From: an uncultured Prevotellaceae bacterium
GTDB taxonomy: Bacteria; Bacteroidota; Bacteroidia; Bacteroidales; Bacteroidaceae
Direction: 5' to 3'
Assembly: GCA_947168045.1 (NCBI GenBank)
Contig: CAMVKN010000033.1
Location: 1-39,360, forward strand
Length of the DNA: 39,360 bases
Position 1 is the first letter of the stretch, and every line of letters begins with the position of its first letter. Shown here piece after piece: positions 7,550 through 15,696 of this stretch. The translations under genes were made by a program, and so were the position numbers. Under the pieces are notes generated by a model, which worked only from the letters and a program-made list of their open reading frames with translations, made no database searches and was not told the DNA's origin.

Positions 7550-7576
7550 GAGTTAGGAATTAGGAGTTAGGAGTTG
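7550..7576 (+). repeat. Heptamer tandem repeat between psd and pssA
   Basis: Four 7-bp units (GAGTTAG, GAATTAG, GAGTTAG, GAGTTGA), positioned just upstream of the TTG start of pssA. The same heptamer occurs between ftsL and ftsI in the opposite orientation relative to the genes. Confidence 0.8.
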
Positions 7577-7605
7577 ACTATCCATTAAGCATTGTACATT
7601 CAGCC

Positions 7606-8295
7606 TTATGGAAGTTTTGCAATGATGGTCTGGTCGCCCGTGGTGGCCTGCCCCATGGTGACGCAGGGCTTTGAGCCAATGGGCAGATAGACGTCGACGC
7701 GTGAGCCGAGCTTGATGAAGCCCAGGTGCTCGTCGATGTAGCACTCCTCCAGGTCCTTGGCGTAGGTGACGATGCGCCGCGCCATGGCACCGGCAATCTG
7801 CCTGACGAGTACCTCGTGGCCGTCGGGTGTCTCAATCATCGTGTCGGCGTGCTCGTTCTCCTCGCTGGCCTTGGGCAGCCAAGCCTTGTGATAGTTGCCA
7901 TCGAAGTGCTTGACAAACTTCACGCTGCCGTCCACCGGGAACCAGTTGGCATGCACGTTGAGCGGGCTCATAAATATGCTGATGAGCAGGCGGCGGTCAT
8001 GGAAGTAGTCGTGCTCGTCGGTTTCCTCGATGACCACAATCTTTCCGTCGGCCGGTGCCACCACCGTTTTCTCCGTATTGCCGGGGAAGTAGCGGATGGG
8101 GCAGCGATAGAAGTTCAGTGCCAGCAGCCATGCCGTGCCGAAGATGGCAACGAAGATGGCAAAGGGCACCCAGCTGTCGCACATACGCCATAACACCACT
8201 GCTATTGCAACAATGATGAAGAGGCTGTAGAGCAATTCGTTGGTGCCTTCACGGTGTATTCGTATCTTCTTCAGTTTCTTTATTCTCTTTCCCAT
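7606..8295 (-). CDS. psd: Phosphatidylserine decarboxylase proenzyme
   Basis: A 229-residue decarboxylase that converts phosphatidylserine to phosphatidylethanolamine at the inner membrane. The N-terminal part has two hydrophobic segments (about residues 22-60). Conserved stretches include [27 protein letters not shown] and the C-terminal [13 protein letters not shown]. The LGSR motif is where the short-type enzyme cleaves itself and converts Ser into the pyruvoyl cofactor. Length fits the short bacterial/archaeal type. It is the first gene of psd-pssA-DUF4834 and has a good promoter about 35 bases upstream. Confidence 0.95.
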   Translation of the reverse strand: MGKRIKKLKKIRIHREGTNELLYSLFIIVAIAVVLWRMCDSWVPFAIFVAIFGTAWLLALNFYRCPIRYFPGNTEKTVVAPADGKIVVIEETDEHDYFHDRRLLISIFMSPLNVHANWFPVDGSVKFVKHFDGNYHKAWLPKASEENEHADTMIETPDGHEVLVRQIAGAMARRIVTYAKDLEECYIDEHLGFIKLGSRVDVYLPIGSKPCVTMGQATTGDQTIIAKLP

Positions 8296-8330
8296 GCTTT
8301 TTGGTAGTGGTCAGATTCGGCTAATCAAGT

Positions 8331-8363
8331 GCAAAGGTAGTGTTTTTTTGTCAAGTAAACAAA
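8331..8363 (-). promoter_or_regulatory. Promoter of psd-pssA
   Basis: On the minus strand TTTG (8360-8363), a 20-base spacer, then TACCTTTGC (8331-8339). This is a full Bacteroidota-type promoter, with the psd start about 35 bases further on. Confidence 0.75.
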
Positions 8364-8402
8364 CTTTTTATCACTTCTTTGCTCTTTTTTGATGTAAAAA
8401 AG

Positions 8403-8433
8403 GCAAAGTGTCGCAGAAAAAGCGTAACTTTGC
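8403..8433 (+). promoter_or_regulatory. Promoter-like inverted repeat ahead of the hexapeptide protein gene
   Basis: GCAAAGT (8403-8409) and ACTTTGC (8427-8433) form a perfect inverted repeat with an inner CGC/GCG pair. The right arm is part of the -7 TAACTTTGC (8425-8433). There is no TTTG at the -33 position. The leader to the start codon is about 63 bases. Confidence 0.55.
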
Positions 8434-8496
8434 GCCTCAAATGTGCTGAATGGCTAAAGTCACTCAACAATAAATACTCATCATTCTATAGAAAAG

Positions 8497-9015
8497 ATGG
8501 CATTGATAAAGTCTTATAAGGGCATGTCGCCGCGGTGGGGCGCCGGCTGCTATTTCAGCGAGAACGCCACGGTGGTTGGCGACGTGAAGATGGGCGACGA
8601 CTGCTCGATATGGTTTGGTGCCGTGGTGCGTGGCGACGTGGCTCCCATCACCATGGGCAACCGCTCAAACGTGCAGGACGGCGCTGTGGTGCATGTGACG
8701 AACACGACGGGTCCGACGCACATCGGCAACGATGTGACCATTGGCCATTGTGCCTGTGTGCATGCCTGCACCATCCACGACGGTGCGCTGATAGGCATGG
8801 GGTCCACCATCCTCGACGGTGCCGAGGTGGGCGAGGGCGCCATTGTGGCCGCCGGTGCGCTGGTGCTGCAACACACGAAGATAGGCCCGCACGAGCTGTG
8901 GGGTGGGGTGCCGGCAAAGAAGCTGAAGATGGCCACGCCGGGTATGGCCGAGGCATACGCCGCCCACTATGTGGAGTATGCCCATGAGTATCTGGAGGCT
9001 GACGCCGCTCAGTAG
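8497..9015 (+). CDS. Gamma-carbonic-anhydrase-like hexapeptide-repeat protein
   Basis: A 172-residue left-handed beta-helix protein of the YrdA/PaaY/gamma-carbonic-anhydrase group, expected to form a trimer with metal sites between subunits. Family stretches are IWFGAVVRGDV, NVQDGAVVHV (first metal-ligand His), VTIGHCACVHACTI (two more His) and IGMGSTILDGA, with a C-terminal helix. The three histidine ligands are present, so metal binding is likely. Carbonic anhydrase activity is unproven for most members, and acyltransferase or unknown roles are possible. Its stop overlaps the stop region of the convergent glsB-like gene by 7 bases. Confidence 0.88.
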   Translation: MALIKSYKGMSPRWGAGCYFSENATVVGDVKMGDDCSIWFGAVVRGDVAPITMGNRSNVQDGAVVHVTNTTGPTHIGNDVTIGHCACVHACTIHDGALIGMGSTILDGAEVGEGAIVAAGALVLQHTKIGPHELWGGVPAKKLKMATPGMAEAYAAHYVEYAHEYLEADAAQ

Positions 9016-10001
9016 CCCTTGGTGTAGATAATTTTTCCTGCGCCGCTGGTAATCTTCAGGGCTTCGGGGTGCTCCTTGATGAACGAGTCGATGTGGCGGA
9101 CGCGCTTCTCGGCCAGGATTTCGTCCATGGCAATGAGGATGCCCGTCTCCTCGACGTCGCCGAAGCCGTAGTTGATGGCCGTCCCGAAGAGCTTCATGGT
9201 GGGCGACAGACTCATGTAGGCGTTCACCAGTGGCGGGATGTTGTAGCCCAGCGCCCTCACTTCGCGGTTCAGGATGCGGTAGTCGCCCTTGAAGTTGTTC
9301 TCGCAGAAGAGTGCCTCCAACACCTTCTCGTCGGTTTCTATTTTCAGCGGTTTCAGGGGCACCACCAGGTGCTCCTTGTCGTCGAAGTACTTCTTCAGGA
9401 AGTAGAGAATCATGTCGCGCCCCTCGCGTATGTAGCTGGGGTACATGGTCATCTTGCCGAAGAAATACTTCACATTGGGCATGATGACAGTCAGTGCACC
9501 CAGTCCGTCCCACAGGTTGTCGAGTGCGAAGAGGCTCTTGGCGCCCATGCGCGAGCTCTGGTAGGGCAGGCTGACGAAGCTGCGTCCCAGCTCGATGGTG
9601 TAGGGCATGTAGTCGGTGAGGAACTTCTCAGAGAAGTGGAACATGTGGCTGGTGGCCAGGTGCGGCTGCCCGTTGTCGCCTATCTCCCACTTCGTTCCCT
9701 CCAAGTAGCGGTATCCTCCAATGATTTCCTTCTGCTCCGGGTTCCACACGATGAGCTGCTTGTAGCAGTTGTCGCAGATGTCGAACTCGTCGATGTCGCA
9801 GTCCTTGCCAGTGCCGCCGCCGGCTTCGCGGAAGGCAATCTCGCGCAGGCGCCCAATCTCACGCATGGTGTTGGGGGCCTCGTGAGCCGTGATGATGTAG
9901 ATTTCGTTGTTGCTCTTGTTCGTCATGCGCAGCTGGCGGTCGGGCGTCAGCTCGCTCATAAGCAGTTCGGCGGGGATGGGTTGGATGATTGGTTGATCCA
10001 T
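9009..10001 (-). CDS. glsB: GNAT-family N-acyltransferase, glycine/ornithine lipid synthesis
   Basis: A 330-residue protein of the OlsB/'hemolysin'-type acyltransferase family. It shows the conserved block RLREIAFREAGGGTGKDCDIDEFD, split here as RLREIAFREAGGGTG then KDCDIDEFD, the strand IIGGYRY, and IELGRSFVSLPYQ. In Bacteroides thetaiotaomicron the homologous GlsB N-acylates glycine with a 3-hydroxy fatty acid, the first step of glycine-lipid synthesis; OlsB does the same with ornithine elsewhere. The next gene upstream is the matching O-acyltransferase, which supports the assignment. Which amino acid is used cannot be decided here. The leader consists of a 9-bp repeat array. Confidence 0.75.
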   Translation of the reverse strand: MDQPIIQPIPAELLMSELTPDRQLRMTNKSNNEIYIITAHEAPNTMREIGRLREIAFREAGGGTGKDCDIDEFDICDNCYKQLIVWNPEQKEIIGGYRYLEGTKWEIGDNGQPHLATSHMFHFSEKFLTDYMPYTIELGRSFVSLPYQSSRMGAKSLFALDNLWDGLGALTVIMPNVKYFFGKMTMYPSYIREGRDMILYFLKKYFDDKEHLVVPLKPLKIETDEKVLEALFCENNFKGDYRILNREVRALGYNIPPLVNAYMSLSPTMKLFGTAINYGFGDVEETGILIAMDEILAEKRVRHIDSFIKEHPEALKITSGAGKIIYTKGY

Positions 10002-10029
10002 GGTTGATGTGGTTGTGGGAGTTTTTTTG

Positions 10030-10104
10030 TGGGAGTCCTGGGTCTTCTGGGTCTTCTGGGAGCTCTGGGACTGCTGGGAGTTCTGGGACTGCTGGGAGTT
10101 CTGG
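10030..10104 (-). repeat. 9-bp minisatellite between glsA and glsB
   Basis: Eight units of TGGGAGTTC type (plus-strand reading, for example TGGGACTGC, TGGGTCTTC). The array abuts the glsA stop codon and lies about 30 bases upstream of the glsB start. In the coding direction it reads as repeated CCCAGNACT, in the same orientation relative to the genes as the array at 30923-31039. Confidence 0.88.
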
Positions 10105-10935
10105 TTATAGTTTGTAGACTTGTTCTTTTACGTATTCTGCCCACTCTGCTGGCGTCTTTGACTTGTCGGTGAAAGTCTGCCAGGGTATGGGCTTCCCTAT
10201 TTTCACTGGGAAGGTGTTGCCGGTGTTCTTGTACATCTCGTCAACCAGGAAGAGCATGGCCACATTGACCTTCTTGATGCAGCGGTCGCTGATGTTGCTC
10301 AGCCGGTAGAAGAAGTTGCTGTTGCGGCCGCCGAAGTGGATGGGCACCACGTCGCGCTGGGTCTCCACGCTCTTGGTGACGAATGTCTTCTTCCACGGCA
10401 GGTCGCGTATCTCCTTGTTCCTGCGTCGCGAACACAGTCCGGCAGGGAACATCAGGATGTGGTAGTCGCTCTTGAAGCCGGCCTCCACCATGGCGGGGAA
10501 GTTGCGGCTCTGGCTGCCGGTCTTGTTGATGGGTATGCAGAGCGGTGCCAGTCCGGGCAGGTTCATCAGCAGGTCGTTGACCAGATAGCGGAAGTCATCG
10601 CCGTAGTGGCGGCCGATGACGGCTCCGAGTGCCACGCCGTCGATGCCGCCCATGGGGTGGTTCGACACGAAGGTGTAGCGTCGCCCGTCGTCCTTTGCGG
10701 GCATGTTCTCTTCGCCTTCCACCTCCAGCTTGGTGTCAAGAAACTGCAGGCATGCCTCCAGCCAGGGTGTGCCCTTCAGGTCGCGTGCGTTCCACAGAAA
10801 CTCGTTGCACTGGTCTTCATGGGCAATCTTGCGCAGCCAGTTAACGGCGAAGCCAGGTACCCAACGGGCTTTCTTGCCCAGCTTGTCATTGAGTACCTTC
10901 TTGATATCGATCGTTTTTTCGGTAATAACGTCCAT
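10105..10935 (-). CDS. glsA: PlsC-like O-acyltransferase, glycine/ornithine lipid synthesis
   Basis: A 276-residue acyltransferase that would add the second acyl chain to a monoacylated amino-acid lipid. It has the family motif SNHPMGGIDG (a His and Asp spaced slightly wider than the classical HX4D of PlsC) and a second motif FPAGLCSRRR in place of FPEGTRS. Both are features of the GlsA/OlsA-like group. It lies 103 bases upstream of the glsB-like gene on the same strand, as in the Bacteroides glsB-glsA locus. A TACTTTTGC -7 lies about 40 bases upstream. The alternative is a general lysophospholipid acyltransferase. Confidence 0.75.
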   Translation of the reverse strand: MDVITEKTIDIKKVLNDKLGKKARWVPGFAVNWLRKIAHEDQCNEFLWNARDLKGTPWLEACLQFLDTKLEVEGEENMPAKDDGRRYTFVSNHPMGGIDGVALGAVIGRHYGDDFRYLVNDLLMNLPGLAPLCIPINKTGSQSRNFPAMVEAGFKSDYHILMFPAGLCSRRRNKEIRDLPWKKTFVTKSVETQRDVVPIHFGGRNSNFFYRLSNISDRCIKKVNVAMLFLVDEMYKNTGNTFPVKIGKPIPWQTFTDKSKTPAEWAEYVKEQVYKL

Positions 10936-10975
10936 GTTGTGTGTCGCCAGATAGGCGTACGTTTGCTAACGACTT

Positions 10976-10984
10976 GCAAAAGTA
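10976..10984 (-). promoter_or_regulatory. Candidate -7 element of glsA
   Basis: TACTTTTGC on the minus strand, 40 bases upstream of the start. No clear TTTG at -33. Confidence 0.5.
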
Positions 10985-11086
10985 ACACTTTTCTTTCGAT
11001 TTTATGTCCTTTTGTATGCTAAAATAATTCTTTTTCACACTTTTTTTACATAGTAGGCGTAACAAAGCAGCACTTTACGAAATTAT

Positions 11087-11126
11087 CTCCATGCTTGGCT
11101 GTCATAACTCCATGCCTGGCTGACAT
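11087..11126 (+). repeat. Two-copy direct repeat, period 21
   Basis: CTCCATGCTTGGCTGTCAT (11087-11105) and CTCCATGCCTGGCTGACAT (11108-11126), two differences. It could be a regulator site or a chance duplication. Confidence 0.7.
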
Positions 11127-11362
11127 CAATCGCGACTTTTCTCTCGCGAGCGAGCGCATGAGCAATAACCCTTGAAAGGTCTACTCAGAGTGAAACGGCG
11201 TTTCGTCCGACGAACCGTCGGGTGGGGGTGACGAAGGAGGGGTGGGGTAGGTGGGATGGCTTTTAGACCTCCTTTGGCTTGTGCACAGAATTCCCAATCT
11301 GTGCCAAAATGGGCGGTGTGGAGTGCGCGAAAACAAAAAAAGTGTTTAAATTGAAAAAAAGA

Positions 11363-11405
11363 TGGGGAAAAGTGGGGGAAAGTGGAGGAAAATGTTTATC
11401 TTTGC
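11363..11405 (+). promoter_or_regulatory. MraZ-type operator and promoter of the dcw cluster
   Basis: Three direct repeats with 10-bp period: TGGGG at 11363, TGGGG at 11373 and TGGAG at 11383, each followed by five A/G-rich bases. This is the arrangement of MraZ boxes described in E. coli (TGGG-type repeats separated by 5 bases). A -7 TATCTTTGC follows at 11397-11405. The boxes cover the -33 region, so MraZ binding would repress its own operon. Confidence 0.78.
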
Positions 11406-11439
11406 ACACGAAGAACAAATAACCACCAAAGAGCGCAGA

Positions 11440-11892
11440 ATGAGATTTCTTGGAAACATAGAAGCGAAGGCCGATTCCAAGGGCCGCGTGTTCCTCCCTG
11501 CCACCTTCCGCAAGGTGCTGCAGGCCGAGGGCAGCGACACGCTGGTGATGCGCAAGGACATTCACCAGCGGTGCCTGGTGCTCTATCCTGAACGTGTGTG
11601 GAACGAGCGCGTCGATGCGCTTCGCTCCCGCATCAATGAGTGGGACGACAAAGGCAAGATGCTGTTGCGTCAGTACATGAAGGAGGCTGAGGTGATGACG
11701 CTCGACGGCAATGGTCGTTTCCTCATTCCGCGGCGCTACATGGAGATGGCCGACATAGTGCAGACGGTGCGTTTCATAGGCATGACTGACACCATAGAGA
11801 TATGGTCAGCCGAGAAGGCGGAAGAACCCTTCATGTCACAGGAGGACTTCGCCGCCGGGCTGAAAGCCATCATGACAGCTCCTCAACAATAA
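11440..11892 (+). CDS. mraZ: Transcriptional regulator MraZ
   Basis: A 150-residue MraZ protein with two AbrB-like SpoVT domains, which in other bacteria form a ring and bind repeated DNA boxes upstream of the dcw operon to repress it. It begins MRFLGNIEAKADSKGRVFLP, the typical first domain; the second contains LDGNGRFLIPRRY. Both DxxGR motifs are present (DSKGR, DGNGR). The frame is open upstream to 11362, but that stretch overlaps the operator and -7, so ATG 11440 is chosen. It is the first gene of the division cluster, 27 bases ahead of rsmH. Confidence 0.95.
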   Translation: MRFLGNIEAKADSKGRVFLPATFRKVLQAEGSDTLVMRKDIHQRCLVLYPERVWNERVDALRSRINEWDDKGKMLLRQYMKEAEVMTLDGNGRFLIPRRYMEMADIVQTVRFIGMTDTIEIWSAEKAEEPFMSQEDFAAGLKAIMTAPQQ

Positions 11893-11919
11893 AGACTAAG
11901 CAGTGCAAGTGATCTACCC

Positions 11920-12837
11920 ATGATACCCAATGCCGACATTTACCACGTTCCTGTACTGCTGCAGGAGAGCGTCGACGGGCTGGACATCCAGCCCGACGGC
12001 GTCTATGTAGACGTCACCTATGGTGGCGGCGGACACTCACGCGAGATTTACCGGCGCTTAGGGCCCGGGGGGCGCCTCTTCGGTTTCGACCAGGACGAGG
12101 ACGCCATCCCCATCACCCCGCCAGAGGGAGGGGCTGACTTCACCTTCGTGCGCAGCAACTTCCGCTACCTGAAGCAGTGGATGCGCTACCACGACGTGGA
12201 ATATATCGACGGGCTGCTGGCCGACCTGGGCGTGTCGTCGCACCATTTCGACGTGGCCGACAGAGGGTTCTCCTTCCGTTTCGATGCGCCCCTGGACATG
12301 CGCATGAACCGCCGCGCCACGCTCACAGCCGCCCAGGTGGTGAACACCTACGACGAGCAGCAGCTGGCCGACGTTCTCTACCTCTACGGTGAGCTGCGCC
12401 AGGCACGCCAGCTGGCAGCGGCGCTGGTGAAGGCACGGCAGCAACAGCCCATAGCCACCACCGGACAGCTGCAGGACATCGTAGGCCGTCTGTTCCCGCG
12501 CGAGCGCGAGAAGAAAGAGGTGACAAAGGTGTTCCAGGCCCTGCGCATCGAGGTGAACCATGAGATGCAGGCCCTGGCTCAGATGCTCACCGCCGCCGCC
12601 GGACTGTTGCGCCCGGGTGGACGGCTGAGCGTCATCACCTACCACTCGCTCGAGGACCGCATGGTGAAGAACATCATCCGCACGGGCAGCATCGACGGGC
12701 GCCAGCAGCAGGACTTCTTCGGGCGCATCAACAGTCCGTTGATTGCCGTGGGCAAGCCCATCGAGCCGTCAGAGGCTGAGATACAGGCCAACCCCCGCAG
12801 CCGTAGCGCCAAGCTGAGGGTGGCTGAGAAGATTTGA
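11920..12837 (+). CDS. rsmH: 16S rRNA (cytosine1402-N4)-methyltransferase
   Basis: A 305-residue S-adenosylmethionine-dependent methyltransferase that modifies C1402 of 16S rRNA. The AdoMet-binding motif VDVTYGGGGHS is at residues 30-40. Other family stretches are LLADLGVSSHHFD, FSFRFDAPLDMRM, ALRIEVNHEM and ISVITYHSLEDR-like VITYHSLEDR, and the C-terminus NPRSRSAKLRVAEKI is typical. It has the standard second position in the dcw cluster. The last codons lie in the heptamer repeat that fills the gap to ftsL. Confidence 0.96.
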   Translation: MIPNADIYHVPVLLQESVDGLDIQPDGVYVDVTYGGGGHSREIYRRLGPGGRLFGFDQDEDAIPITPPEGGADFTFVRSNFRYLKQWMRYHDVEYIDGLLADLGVSSHHFDVADRGFSFRFDAPLDMRMNRRATLTAAQVVNTYDEQQLADVLYLYGELRQARQLAAALVKARQQQPIATTGQLQDIVGRLFPREREKKEVTKVFQALRIEVNHEMQALAQMLTAAAGLLRPGGRLSVITYHSLEDRMVKNIIRTGSIDGRQQQDFFGRINSPLIAVGKPIEPSEAEIQANPRSRSAKLRVAEKI

Positions 12838-12865
12838 GGTTTGAGATTTGAGGTTTGAGATTTTG
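12831..12865 (+). repeat. Heptamer tandem repeat at rsmH end
   Basis: Alternating 7-bp units GATTTGA and GGTTTGA, giving a 14-bp period over about 2.5 copies. The rsmH stop codon lies inside the first unit. Confidence 0.85.
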
Positions 12866-12882
12866 TTTTATAGATTTGGAGT

Positions 12883-13425
12883 ATGGCCAAGAAAGACAAG
12901 GACATGAAGCAGGACGACGTGCTGTTCGACGTGGAGGCAGCAACTGGCGGCGATGACCAGCAGCCGGTTGATGCAGGCGCTGACGACGGTCAGGAGCCAG
13001 CCGGCGACGACAAGGAGCAGACTGCCGCCGACAAGAAGGAGCGTCTGAAGGAAACGCTGAAGCAGATGAGCAGCCAGGCCAGAGAGGGCGACGAGGCTCC
13101 CTCGGCATCGCTGCGCTTCCGCGACGTGCTGGGTGGCGACTTCCTGTGGGCCCTGGTGCGCCGCCAGCTGTGGCTCATCATCCTCATCGTCCTCATCATC
13201 ACTGCCTACGTGGCCGTGCGCTATCAGTGCCAGCAGGATGCCATCGACATTGCCCAGTTAGAGAAGGACCTCGAGGGCGCGAAGTTCGAGTCGCTTAGCA
13301 GTTCGAGCAACCTGACGCGCATGTCGCGACAGAGCAACATAGAGAAGATGCTGGAGGCAGCCGACAGCACCGGGCTGCACCCTGCCGACCAGCCCCCATA
13401 TATAATAGATGTACCCGCGGAATGA
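12883..13425 (+). CDS. ftsL: FtsL-like cell-division membrane protein
   Basis: A 180-residue single-pass membrane protein with an acidic N-terminal cytosolic region of about 90 residues, one membrane helix (LWLIILIVLIITAYVAV, near residues 103-119), and a short periplasmic heptad-like segment (QLEKDLEGAKFESLSSSSN). This topology, its length and its place directly ahead of ftsI match the FtsL-like proteins of Bacteroidota, which recruit FtsQ/FtsB partners and activate septal synthesis. Sequence similarity to classical FtsL is low, so the call rests on topology and context. The long charged cytosolic extension rich in Asp, Gln and Lys is typical of this phylum. Confidence 0.82.
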   Translation: MAKKDKDMKQDDVLFDVEAATGGDDQQPVDAGADDGQEPAGDDKEQTAADKKERLKETLKQMSSQAREGDEAPSASLRFRDVLGGDFLWALVRRQLWLIILIVLIITAYVAVRYQCQQDAIDIAQLEKDLEGAKFESLSSSSNLTRMSRQSNIEKMLEAADSTGLHPADQPPYIIDVPAE

Positions 13426-13430
13426 GTCGG

Positions 13431-13451
13431 GAATTAGGAGTTAGGAGTGAG
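13431..13451 (+). repeat. Heptamer tandem repeat between ftsL and ftsI
   Basis: Units GAATTAG, GAGTTAG, GAGTGAG starting 5 bases after the ftsL stop codon. Confidence 0.75.
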
Positions 13452-13484
13452 AAATCGTTAATCTGTTAATAGTAAATAAAAGAG

Positions 13485-15656
13485 GTGAGTAAGTTCAGCA
13501 AACAGAAGGTAATGCCCCGCTACCTCATAGCTGCGGTAGCGCTGACGCTGGTGGGCCTGGCCGTGATAGCCAAGGCCGCCTACACGATGACGGCCGAGAA
13601 GGAATGGTGGGCCGCTGTGGCCCGTAACCAGGTGAACACCGCCGACAGCATCAAGCTGCCCAACCGTGGCAACATCCTCAGTTGCGACGGTCAGCTGCTG
13701 GCAGGCAGCATCCCAGAGTATGAGATGTTCATCGACTTCCGTGCCGGCCTGCAGCGCATCGACAGCGTCACCTTCATTGAGGACACGGCATGGGTGCGCA
13801 AGCGCAACGAGCTGTGGCTGGAGAAGATTGACAGCATCTGCGACGGTCTGCACCGCATCTTCCCTGAGAAGTCGGCCGAGGACTTCCGCGCTCACCTCAT
13901 GGAGGGCTTTGAGAAGAAGAGCCGCTACTGGCGCGTGTGGCGCGGCAAGGTGGACTATGTCACCTTCAACGAGGTGAAGCGCCTGCCCTACTTCAACCTG
14001 CCCCGCCATAAGGGAGGCTTCTGGGGCGAGGAGTACCCCGCCCGTCGCCATCCCTTCGGGTCGCTGGCTGAGCGCACCATTGGCTCGCGCGACACCGCCC
14101 GCTATGGTGTGGAGCTGGCTTACGACTCGCTGCTGGCCGGTGTCTACGGCATCGCCCACAAGCAGAAGGTGAGGGACAAGATGGTGTATGTCACCACCAC
14201 GCCGCCCATCGATGGCTCTGACATCGTCACCACCATCGACATCGGCATGCAGGACCTGGCCGAACAGGCATTGCTGAAGAAGCTGCAGGAGATTGACGCC
14301 CTGATGGGTGTGGCCATCGTCATGGAGGTGCAGACCGGCGACGTGAAGGCCATCGTCAACATGGAGAAGGGCGGCGACGGCGACTTCCATGAGCGGCTGA
14401 ACAATGCACTGGGCTACCGCTGTGAGCCTGGCTCGGTGTTCAAGACGGCCAGCATCCTCGTGGCTCTCGACGATGGCGTCGTCGACACCAGCTACGTCAT
14501 ACACACCGGCAGTGGCGTCATGGCCATGCACGGTGCACGCATGCGCGACCACAACTGGTACAAGGGCGGCTATCACGACATCAATGTGGCACGCTCGTTG
14601 GAGGTCAGCTCGAACATCGGCGTGAGCCATGTCATCGACCACTTCTACGGTTCCAACCCCACGAAGTATGTTGAGGGCTTGCACCGCGTAGGCATCGGCA
14701 TGGACCTGGGCATACCCCTGAACGAATACCGTAAGCCCAAGATACGCTTCCCTAACGACGAGCACGTGTACTGGAGTAAGACCACGCTGCCCTGGATGTC
14801 AATAGGCTACGAGACGCAGGTGGCACCCATCAACACGCTGGCCTTCTACAACGCCATTGCCAACGACGGCAAGCTGGTGCAGCCCCGCTTCGTGTCGAAG
14901 GTGATGAAGGAAGGCAAGGTGGTGATGGAGTTCGACCCCGTGGTGCTGAAGGAGCAGATTGCGCGTCCAGAGGCCGTCAAGACCATGCAGACCATCCTGA
15001 CGCACGTCGTCAGCCAGGGCCTGGGCAAAAGGGCTGGCTCTACATCGTTCCCCGTGGCCGGAAAGACGGGCACCGCACAGGTGTCCGACGGTACCTACAG
15101 CTATCACAGCGGCAAGAGCTGCTACTGGCTCAGCTTCTGTGGCTACTTCCCGGCTGACAAGCCACGCTACTCGTGCATCGTCTGCATCAAGACCACCAAC
15201 GGCACACCGTCTGGTGGACTGCAGTCGGGCTCCGTCTTCCACGAAATCTCTGAAGGCGTCATGGCCAGCAGCGTGAGGAAGGTGGCCGCCAATGCGCGCG
15301 ATGAGCACTCCGTCTTCGTGCCTGACGTGAAGAACGGCGACATGCAGGCAGCCGACTATGTGCTGAGCAGCCTGGGCATTCGCACCACTGGCAACTGGAC
15401 CACTGCTGCAACGGAGAACAGCCCCGTGTGGGGGCGTGCCCAGCAGCTGCAGGACGGCGTGCAGTTAGACAAGAACGCCGCCGCCAGCGACGTCATGCCC
15501 GACTTGAGGGGCATGGGTGCCCGCGATGCTGTCTTCATGCTCGGCAAGATGGGCATTGCAGTAGAGCTGAGCGGCAGTGGCGACGTACAGAAGCAGAGCA
15601 TCCCCGCCGGCACCGCCCTGCATGGCAACATGACCTGCCATCTGGTGCTGGGCTGA
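13485..15656 (+). CDS. ftsI: Septal peptidoglycan transpeptidase FtsI (PBP3) with PASTA domain
   Basis: A 723-residue class B penicillin-binding protein that crosslinks septal peptidoglycan. An N-terminal membrane helix (about residues 12-32) is followed by the dimerisation domain ([15 protein letters not shown]) and the transpeptidase domain. Its active-site motifs are Ser317-V-F-Lys320, Ser375-Ser-Asn377 and Lys527-Thr-Gly529. A single PASTA domain occupies about residues 660-723. The start codon is GTG at 13485; an in-frame stop lies four codons upstream, and relatives also have about ten residues before the MPRYL-like segment. ATG 13512 is the alternative. It works with FtsW encoded downstream. 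Confidence 0.95.
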   Translation: MSKFSKQKVMPRYLIAAVALTLVGLAVIAKAAYTMTAEKEWWAAVARNQVNTADSIKLPNRGNILSCDGQLLAGSIPEYEMFIDFRAGLQRIDSVTFIEDTAWVRKRNELWLEKIDSICDGLHRIFPEKSAEDFRAHLMEGFEKKSRYWRVWRGKVDYVTFNEVKRLPYFNLPRHKGGFWGEEYPARRHPFGSLAERTIGSRDTARYGVELAYDSLLAGVYGIAHKQKVRDKMVYVTTTPPIDGSDIVTTIDIGMQDLAEQALLKKLQEIDALMGVAIVMEVQTGDVKAIVNMEKGGDGDFHERLNNALGYRCEPGSVFKTASILVALDDGVVDTSYVIHTGSGVMAMHGARMRDHNWYKGGYHDINVARSLEVSSNIGVSHVIDHFYGSNPTKYVEGLHRVGIGMDLGIPLNEYRKPKIRFPNDEHVYWSKTTLPWMSIGYETQVAPINTLAFYNAIANDGKLVQPRFVSKVMKEGKVVMEFDPVVLKEQIARPEAVKTMQTILTHVVSQGLGKRAGSTSFPVAGKTGTAQVSDGTYSYHSGKSCYWLSFCGYFPADKPRYSCIVCIKTTNGTPSGGLQSGSVFHEISEGVMASSVRKVAANARDEHSVFVPDVKNGDMQAADYVLSSLGIRTTGNWTTAATENSPVWGRAQQLQDGVQLDKNAAASDVMPDLRGMGARDAVFMLGKMGIAVELSGSGDVQKQSIPAGTALHGNMTCHLVLG

Positions 15657-15696
15657 TGCACTATACATTATTTTATATATAAGAGGAGAAAGAACC

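Larger units (their letters stand above)
10936..11439. other. Intergenic region ahead of the dcw cluster
   Basis: About 500 bases without a gene between divergent glsA and mraZ. It contains a candidate glsA -7 (10976-10984), a 21-bp-period direct repeat (11087-11126), several small palindromes near 11190-11222 (for example TTCGTC/GACGAA), a G-rich stretch with an end like the palindromic element (about 11217-11272), and the mraZ operator-promoter (11363-11405). No RNA gene is recognised. Confidence 0.6.
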
